Assembly (NCBI GenBank): GCA_029204225.1
Contig: CM055092.1
Location: 39,377,800 to 39,441,799 of the forward strand
From: Diphasiastrum complanatum
Taxonomy: Eukaryota; Streptophyta; Lycopodiopsida; Lycopodiales; Lycopodiaceae
DNA: 64,000 nucleotides
Reading direction: 5' to 3'
This document shows, piece after piece, positions 57,846-64,000 of the stretch; the stretch's first letter is position 1, and every line of letters starts with the position of its first letter. Under the pieces are notes generated by a model. The model was given only the letters and a program-made list of their open reading frames with translations. It did not search any database and had not been told where the DNA came from. A program made the position numbers and the translations under genes.

Positions 57846-60800
57846 ATGGCTTCCAATGGTGGGATCATGCTAGAGTCTAGTGAAAGGTTGAGTTCATCAA
57901 ACTACTCTACTTGGAAAGTGAGGATGGAGTCCTTACTTGAGTTGAATGAACTCATGGACATAGTTGCAGAAATTGAAGAGAGACCTCTCACACTTCAAGA
58001 GCAACAAAGGTTTGATAAGAAGGCCAAAAGGGCTCTTCATATCATTAAAATGAATGTTACAAATGAACTTCTCAAGGAAGTTGGAAAGTGTCAAAGTGCA
58101 AGTGAGGCATGGAATGCCTTAAAGAAGCTCTTTGAATCAAAGTCCACATCTAGGGTATTGACCCTAAGGAGACAAATATTTTCTAGTAGGCAAAGAGAGG
58201 GTGAAAGTGCTCATGCATTTATCTTGAGAGTTAAGTCCCTAAGTGATGATTTAGCATGCATTGATGAGAACATAAAAGATGGTGAAATAGTCCAAGTTAT
58301 GTTGAATGGTTTGCTAAATGAACATGCTAACCTTGTGCAAAGTTTTGCCATTCAAAGAGTCTTGCCAAGTGTGGTTGACTTGCAAGAAATCTTATTGGCT
58401 GAAGAACATAGGTTGCAATCAAAGCTTGATGGTGCATCCTTGCAAGGTGGAGGTGAAGAGGCTTTCTTCACAAAAGGCAAATTCAAGGGCAAAGGTAAAG
58501 GCAAAGGGAAATGGTCCAAAGGTGGTAACTTTGATCATGATGATCACTCTTCCTCTTCCTCTTCTACTAAGAACAATAAGTCAAAGTTCAAGTGCTTTTA
58601 TTGTGGGATAAAAGGTCATTTTGCAAATGAATGTTATAAGAAGAAAAGAGAGCAAGGAGAGAGGCAAGGAAATCTTACAATAGATGAGGAAGAACATAAC
58701 ACATGTGAATCACTTGTTATGACTTCAAGTTTGTTAGCCAACATAGATGATAATGATCCTTGGTGGATTGATAGTGGAGCCTCATCTCACATGACAAGAC
58801 ATAAGGAATACTTTACATCCTTATTGTCTTATGAGGGAGAAGGTAACATCATCTACACTGCAAATGATGGTCAATGTGACATCAAAGGCATAGGCACTAT
58901 TCCTATTTCCCTTTCAACAAATAGGAAAGCAAATCTTGAAAATGTCTTGTACATTCCTTCAATCACTAAGAATTTGCTTAGTGTAAGTCAAATGATTGAC
59001 AAAGGACTTGATGTGGAGTTCATTGGAGATGCATGTTTGATAAGTAAATGTGGATCCTTGATTGCTCAAGGTAGGAGGCATGGTAAACTTTTCAAGCTTG
59101 ATGCATGTGTGATCTCTAATCATGAAGGATGTATGGCTAGGGAGCAATTGACAAACCAAGAAGTTTGGCACAAGAGGTTGGGCCATCCCAACTTCAAATC
59201 TTTGGAGGTAATGGCAAAGAAAGAGCTTGTTCTTGGTCTCCCTAAAAGTCTTGTTGCAAACAATAGTGTTTGTGAACATTGTGCCTTGTCCAAATCTCAT
59301 AGACTTGCTTATTCTAGATCTACTTCTAGATCTAAAGAAGCTTTTCAACTTGTGCATTCTGATATTCATTCTTCTAGTACAACTAGCAATGGTGGGGCAA
59401 AGATGTATGCAACTTTCATTGATGACTTTAGTAGGTATACTTGGATCTATCTTCTTAAAAGTAAGGATGAAGTGTTTGCTGCATTTGTCAAGTTCAAGAA
59501 TGAAATGGAAAACCAATTCAATACAAAGATCAAATGCTTAAGATCTGATAATGGAGGGGAATACACCTCAAATAGGTTCAAAGACTTTTGTATAGCACAT
59601 GGGATTAAGAGGGAGATGTCTAGTCCTAGGACTCCACAACAGAATGGAGTGGCCGAGAGGAAGAATAGAACCCTTTGTGAATGTGCCAAGGCAATGAGAC
59701 TACATGCTAATCTTGCTAAGTCTTTTTGGGGGGAAGCTTTAGCATGTGCTAACTATCTATGTAATAGATGGACAAGTGCTTCCTTGGATGGTAAAACTCC
59801 TCATGAGGTTCTTTATGGTAGAAGGCCGAGTGTCAAGCATTGTAGGATCTTTGGATGTACATGTTTTGTCAATATCACACTTGATGATAGAACTAAAGAA
59901 GATCCTTCATCAAAGAAGGGTGTGTTTGTTGGCTATAGTGAAGTAAGCAAGGCTTACAAAGTGTACATTCCTTCTACAAAGAAAGTTGTCATAAGTAGGG
60001 ATGTCATCTTTCATGAAGAGAATTTTTCCAATGTTGTTGATGTTGATGTTGATGTGCCTACTAATCATCATGATGTGCAAGATGTCTTGGATGAAGATGG
60101 AGATGCCACTCCAAAGCAAACTTCAAGGAAGACTCAAAGGCAAAGGGCTAAGCCATCAAGGCTAACCTATGATGAAAAAGGAAAGCAAGTGGTGGACAAC
60201 TCTAACTTTGCTTTTCTTACCTCTTTTGATGAACCAACTTGTGTAGGTGAAGCAATTCAAAAGAAGGAATGGATCCAAGCCATGGATCATGAGCATCAAG
60301 CACTCATCAAAAGCAACACATGGAGGTTGGTAAAGCTTCCAAAGGACAAGAAGGCAATTGGTTGTAAGTGGATCTTCAAGATCAAGACAAATCAAGATGG
60401 ATCAATCAACAAGTACAAGGCAAGGTTGGTGGCAAAGGGGTATGCTCAAGAATATGGTATTGACTATGATGAGAACTTTGCACCCGTGGCAAAGATGGTA
60501 ACTATTCGAATCCTAATCTCTCTTGCAACTCTTTATGATTGGGATATGTGGCAAATGGATGTTACTAATGCCTTCTTGAATGGTGATCTTGAAGAAGATA
60601 TTTACATGGAGCAACCCGAGGGCTATGTTTCACATGATGAGCCTAATCATGTGTGCTATCTCCAAAAGAGTTTGTATGGGCTAAAGCAAGCACCAAGGAG
60701 TTGGTATGCTAAGCTCAATTCCTTCTTACTTTCTCAAAACTTTGTTATGAATTCAGATTTTGCAGGTGATCAAATGGATAGGAAGTCAACAAGTGCCTTT

Positions 60801-61244
60801 GCAATCTATCTTGGAGATGGAGTGGTCTCATGGCTATCAAAGAAGCAACCAACTATCTCTCTATCTTCCACCGAAGCCGAGTACAAGGCATTAACAACAT
60901 GCACCAAGGAGATTCTTTGGATCAAGAGGATGTTATTGGATCTTCACTTGCTGGAACCAGAGAAGACTCCAATCATACTTTGTGATAACCTTTCAGCCCA
61001 AAGCTTGGCAAGCAATCCTGTTTTTCATGCAAGGAGCAAGCACATTGAGATTGCTCACCATTTTGTGAGAGATCAAGTCATTGCCAAAGAGGTGGAGCTT
61101 CAACATGTCTCTTCAAAGGAGTGTGTGGCTGATATCTTCACCAAACCATTGGGAAAGGACCTATATTTAATGCATAGATCTAATCTTGGAATGTGCTCAA
61201 AGACTATGTTGAAACTAGCATCCAATGTTGAAGAGGGAGTGTGA
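57846..61244 (+). CDS. Copia gag-pol polyprotein, open frame with RT core deleted
   Basis: 1132 codons without a stop. Order: gag (LESSERLSSSNYSTWKVRME, UBN2-type), zinc knuckle CFYCGIKGHFANEC at about residue 250, protease WWIDSGASSHMT with Asp309, integrase zinc-binding HKRLGHPN (His442) and CEHCALSKSHR, catalytic Asp506, Asp568 and Glu604 (35 residues between the last two, the DD35E spacing), GVFVGYS, then RT from AIGCKWIFKIKTNQDGSINK (about 836) to LYGLKQAPRSWYAKLN. Right after FLLSQNFVMN (about residue 968) the frame jumps to SDFAGDQMDRKSTSAFAIYL, which is RNase H. Compared with element A about 185 codons are missing, including the YVDD catalytic box, the thumb and the connection. RNase H then continues normally (SSTEAEYKAL; ADIFTKPL). 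The protein cannot reverse-transcribe, but gag, protease and integrase look intact. The start ATG is the first in frame and matches the gag start of relatives. Confidence 0.95.
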   Translation: MASNGGIMLESSERLSSSNYSTWKVRMESLLELNELMDIVAEIEERPLTLQEQQRFDKKAKRALHIIKMNVTNELLKEVGKCQSASEAWNALKKLFESKSTSRVLTLRRQIFSSRQREGESAHAFILRVKSLSDDLACIDENIKDGEIVQVMLNGLLNEHANLVQSFAIQRVLPSVVDLQEILLAEEHRLQSKLDGASLQGGGEEAFFTKGKFKGKGKGKGKWSKGGNFDHDDHSSSSSSTKNNKSKFKCFYCGIKGHFANECYKKKREQGERQGNLTIDEEEHNTCESLVMTSSLLANIDDNDPWWIDSGASSHMTRHKEYFTSLLSYEGEGNIIYTANDGQCDIKGIGTIPISLSTNRKANLENVLYIPSITKNLLSVSQMIDKGLDVEFIGDACLISKCGSLIAQGRRHGKLFKLDACVISNHEGCMAREQLTNQEVWHKRLGHPNFKSLEVMAKKELVLGLPKSLVANNSVCEHCALSKSHRLAYSRSTSRSKEAFQLVHSDIHSSSTTSNGGAKMYATFIDDFSRYTWIYLLKSKDEVFAAFVKFKNEMENQFNTKIKCLRSDNGGEYTSNRFKDFCIAHGIKREMSSPRTPQQNGVAERKNRTLCECAKAMRLHANLAKSFWGEALACANYLCNRWTSASLDGKTPHEVLYGRRPSVKHCRIFGCTCFVNITLDDRTKEDPSSKKGVFVGYSEVSKAYKVYIPSTKKVVISRDVIFHEENFSNVVDVDVDVPTNHHDVQDVLDEDGDATPKQTSRKTQRQRAKPSRLTYDEKGKQVVDNSNFAFLTSFDEPTCVGEAIQKKEWIQAMDHEHQALIKSNTWRLVKLPKDKKAIGCKWIFKIKTNQDGSINKYKARLVAKGYAQEYGIDYDENFAPVAKMVTIRILISLATLYDWDMWQMDVTNAFLNGDLEEDIYMEQPEGYVSHDEPNHVCYLQKSLYGLKQAPRSWYAKLNSFLLSQNFVMNSDFAGDQMDRKSTSAFAIYLGDGVVSWLSKKQPTISLSSTEAEYKALTTCTKEILWIKRMLLDLHLLEPEKTPIILCDNLSAQSLASNPVFHARSKHIEIAHHFVRDQVIAKEVELQHVSSKECVADIFTKPLGKDLYLMHRSNLGMCSKTMLKLASNVEEGV
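61228..61239 (+). promoter_or_regulatory. Polypurine tract of Copia C
   Basis: TTGAAGAGGGAG directly precedes the 3' LTR start TGTGAAAA and overlaps the last codons of the polyprotein. Confidence 0.9.
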
Positions 61245-61894
61245 AAATTGTCAACATTTCCTAGCTAGTTTGAGGCCTAAATTGGCTAAAATTGTAAATA
61301 GTTTTGGTTCTGGAGTTTCACATGTGTGAACCAGGCCACAATGTTTTTATTTACTGTATTTTTTCAGTATGATGAAGTGTCAAACTTCATACCCTTCAAA
61401 ATGAGACCATTTTGATGTATTTTGGTCATATAAGCCATTTTTAGCTATTTTTCCTATATAGGGAATATCTAGGGTCAAGTACCTTCTAGAGAGAGGAGAG
61501 AGAGTCATCTTCCTCATCCATAAATAGTAGGGAAGTCGTGGAGAACAGGTTGGAGAAACCTTTTGTATGCTTCATTGAGATCAATAGATCATTGTCATTG
61601 TTTCTTCCTCCATTGAGAGCATTGTTGTGTGTATTGTCTTCAAGCTATTGTGTATGATCTTAGGTGCTTTCCAAAAGTGATAGGCTGATGTATTATGGAC
61701 TGTATAATGCTATTTTGGGCCGCACTTGATGTTTATGGAAGTTTCCATTTGTGATAAATGCTTTTTGATCAAGTTCTTTGCATTCTAGGTAGCATAGAAT
61801 GTGTTGCCAATTCCTAGCTTATGTAGTTTGGAGTGCAAGCATTCAAGCCAATGATCTTGGAGTTTAGATCCACTTAGGATCTGTATTTTTCACA
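61240..61894 (+). repeat. 3' LTR of Copia C
   Basis: Copy of 56018-56673 with one substitution (T at 61323) and one T fewer in the terminal T run. It supplies the polyprotein's stop codon TGA at 61242-61244. Confidence 0.95.
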
Positions 61895-61899
61895 GCCTC

Positions 61900-64000
61900 C
61901 AACCTCAAGTACTACACAAAGCAACTAACATCATAGTAGTACTAACCGCCAACTTTTTTCAGTCAATGAAACTCTCAGATTAGAAAAATATTGATTTGGA
62001 GGAATTTGCCAAATGATGTAGGACATGCGCTCAAACTCAAGTTCAAGCACATGCTCCTTTGCTCGAACTTAAGTTCGAGCACACAAATATGTACTAGAGA
62101 CGATACTGAAAAAACTTAATTCGTCCAAAAATCAAAGAATTCTCCCAATATGACTAGAATAATGTTGATCACACTATATTCATTGTTGGCATGACTTTAT
62201 TAATAACTAGACACAAATATATGAATCATAATGGTTGCAATATATCAAAAGATGCACCATAGAGGAAGAAGTAATAGAAAATATAAAGTTTCTTGGATGT
62301 CTCCCTTCCTAGAAACAAAAAAAAAAAAAACTATTTTAAAAAATTACAATCTAATATGAGAATTTTAACATTGCTTACTTGCAAATTTAGTCATGAAACA
62401 TAAATGATCATTGCAAGACCTAGGAGAAGTGAAAAAACTAGCTTCAAATAGAATTATACGTAATTATGACATTAAGGTGTCTTTAGTATCATCATCTACA
62501 TGCAATCTTATCTTAATATATGTGCTGCTTACATTTGAGAATAACTGTAAGTTACATGGAAAACAAAAGAGTTTTTTGAGGAATGATACATTAAAGCTCT
62601 CGATTTTAAATAAACATCCTTGTTTTGAAATCATTTTATAGTTTTCAACTCCAAAATACTAAAAAATTGGTGTGTGTAATGTTTTGTATTACCAGTGGGT
62701 AATTTCATCTTTCTAAACATGAACATAAAGTACTCTTATAGCATTGACAAAAAGATACAAACTTTTTTTGGTAATAAAGATGTAATGAATATCCTAAATC
62801 GATGTTCCTTTATAAGGAATAACACCCATTTTATGGATGAAGTGAAATTTGAAACCTCTTTTTCATCCTAGAAACCAAGATAACTTTAGGTCTTTTCATG
62901 ATCTAATTTGTTATAGATTCACAAAGATTTTATACAAAGTGTATTGAAACAAAATAGCTAAGCGTCTTTTTTGAATTGATCAATTAGAAAAGAAAGGGCT
63001 CTCAATTCTAGGATATAATATATGCTACTAAGTTAATGAATCCTATACAATAGACCTTGTGGCTATCTCCAAATGCCCATGAAACATAGTAGCAAACACT
63101 ACTTTCATTTGAGCTGGATTGAAAGTCGAAGACCTATGTACATGATTTTCTTTTTCAATCCAATTTTGCAATATTAATGTAGTTCCAAGACATCAATCAA
63201 ATGTTTGGAGTACATAATTATACAAAGTAATACTTTCTCCAGACTACAAGAACTTGAGACGTGTCATAGATCGGTGTATTATCTATTTGGAAGGAAAAAA
63301 GTATGTAAATAGTAAGAAGAACATGATATTGCTACCTTATCTTTTAAGATGAAATATTTGATTTTACAAGGCCTTTCTTAATCATGGTGATGTTGTTCTT
63401 TCCTACAGCACACTTGAGTGATCTTAGATCACATGTCGTTGTGCCTTGGAATGTTGTCCGATGCACTCACAATCTGTGAACAAAAAGAGATAACAAGTAT
63501 ATTCAGCCCATCATCCACCAAATTTTCTCACATAAAACTACTTATAGTCTAGTTTACAAGTATGCTAAAAGCACTCAATTGTCAAGAACTTGACAAAGAA
63601 AAGTGGGATTTAGAGGTATTTAACCCAATTTTACTTCAAACAAATGTTTTGATTCAAGTGAAGAATTGGAGGTAATAGATATATCGAATGAAGTGTTTAA
63701 ATAAAAAGCTTTTAAATGAATATTATGATTTTTTTAAAGGAGACAACCACTTTCAAAGCATGTTTCCTCATGCAATAAGCATAACAAAGTATCATAGAGA
63801 TTCATATATGGGCCTAGGTGGCCATAACATTGGTTGGGGGCCTTTCCCCCTCTAATAATAAATTAAAAAACAACACTACCGAGGAAGGATCCTTTTTTAA
63901 TTAGGATGAAGATAATCATGGACAATAAAGTGTTTGACATCATCATGGTTAGACAACCTATCAAGCAATCTGTGACCAAGTAGTTCAATGTCATCAACAA
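61900..64000. other. AT-rich intergenic stretch, no gene seen
   Basis: Continues the pre-insertion DNA left of 56013. Open frames are short and lack coding character. Two 20-base palindromic sites lie at 62029-62080. Confidence 0.5.
62029..62080. repeat. Pair of related 20-base palindromes
   Basis: GCTCGAACTTAAGTTCGAGC at 62061-62080 is a perfect palindrome. GCTCAAACTCAAGTTCAAGC at 62029-62048 is an imperfect version of the same sequence, 32 bases earlier and in the same register. Confidence 0.85.

Larger units (their letters stand above)
56013..61899 (+). mobile_element. Copia retrotransposon C, very recent insertion, RT-deleted
   Basis: A complete insertion on the plus strand: target duplication GCCTC at 56013-56017 and 61895-61899, LTRs 56018-56673 and 61240-61894, PBS at 56674, a 1.17 kb leader, one open gag-pol frame 57846-61244 that runs a few bases into the 3' LTR, and a PPT. 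By eye the two LTRs differ only by C/T at 56101/61323 and by one T in the run near the 3' end. That implies insertion very recently on an evolutionary scale. Confidence 0.95.

Noticed and set aside
58959-60395. Minus-strand ORFs within Copia C
   Set aside because: Antisense shadows of the gag-pol frame; no promoter or motif.

Overview
The window is repeat-rich, AT-rich plant nuclear DNA. Most of it is LTR retrotransposons (Ty1/Copia and Ty3/Gypsy) on both strands, many broken or nested, with a few host genes between them. One host gene is a spliced DNAAF4 (DYX1C1) homologue, a factor for assembling axonemal dyneins. Flowering plants and conifers lack motile sperm, so this points to a land plant with swimming sperm: a fern or other free-sporing plant most likely, with cycad or Ginkgo possible. 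That placement is inference; the exon chain itself is read directly.

Layout. 1-~850: tail of a Gypsy chromovirus (integrase C-terminus, chromodomain, start of a 3' LTR). ~1.98-4.46 kb (+): DNAAF4-like gene with six recognisable exons; the N-terminal CS-domain exons are not in view. 7.3-8.35 kb: decayed Gypsy gag. 9.7-11.85 kb: a ~1.03 kb tandem duplication carrying a GGTCGAGAT-type minisatellite. 11.9-15.9 kb: LTR-like and unresolved repeat DNA. 15.88-21.86 kb (-): Copia element A with both LTRs, PBS and PPT but a broken polyprotein. 22.7-25.2 kb (-): 3' LTR and pol remnant of a second Copia. 25.2-35.7 kb (-): a ~10.5 kb Gypsy element with two ~0.77 kb LTRs, gag-pro-RT-RH-IN, and an extra sense-strand coding region between integrase and 3' LTR. 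38.0-38.95 kb: relic that looks like the C-terminal restriction-like endonuclease part of a non-LTR retrotransposon.

39.66-41.06 kb (+): a trihelix-type transcription factor gene with a TATA box and a tandem array of CACGTGGC (ABRE/G-box) sites upstream; two coiled-coil exons follow at 41.26-41.54 kb. 44.4-49.1 kb (+): Copia gag scrap interrupted by a Gypsy-type LTR+PBS, tandem repeats, and a second, 1.6 kb LTR+PBS. 50.6-55.3 kb (-): two different Gypsy remnants fused inside one reading frame, with a 418 bp LTR. 56.0-61.9 kb (+): Copia element C, a very recent insertion (perfect 5 bp target duplication, LTRs differing at two places by eye) with one open 1132-codon gag-pol frame that has lost about 185 codons of reverse transcriptase including the YVDD box. 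61.9-64 kb: AT-rich DNA with no gene seen, carrying two related 20 bp palindromes.

The mobile elements do not work with the host genes in any visible way. The most informative points are the motile-sperm gene, the fresh but RT-deleted Copia copy, the extra Gypsy ORF, the shared CACGTG palindrome of the Copia family, and the ABRE array in front of the trihelix gene. All coordinates and differences were read by eye without alignment software.
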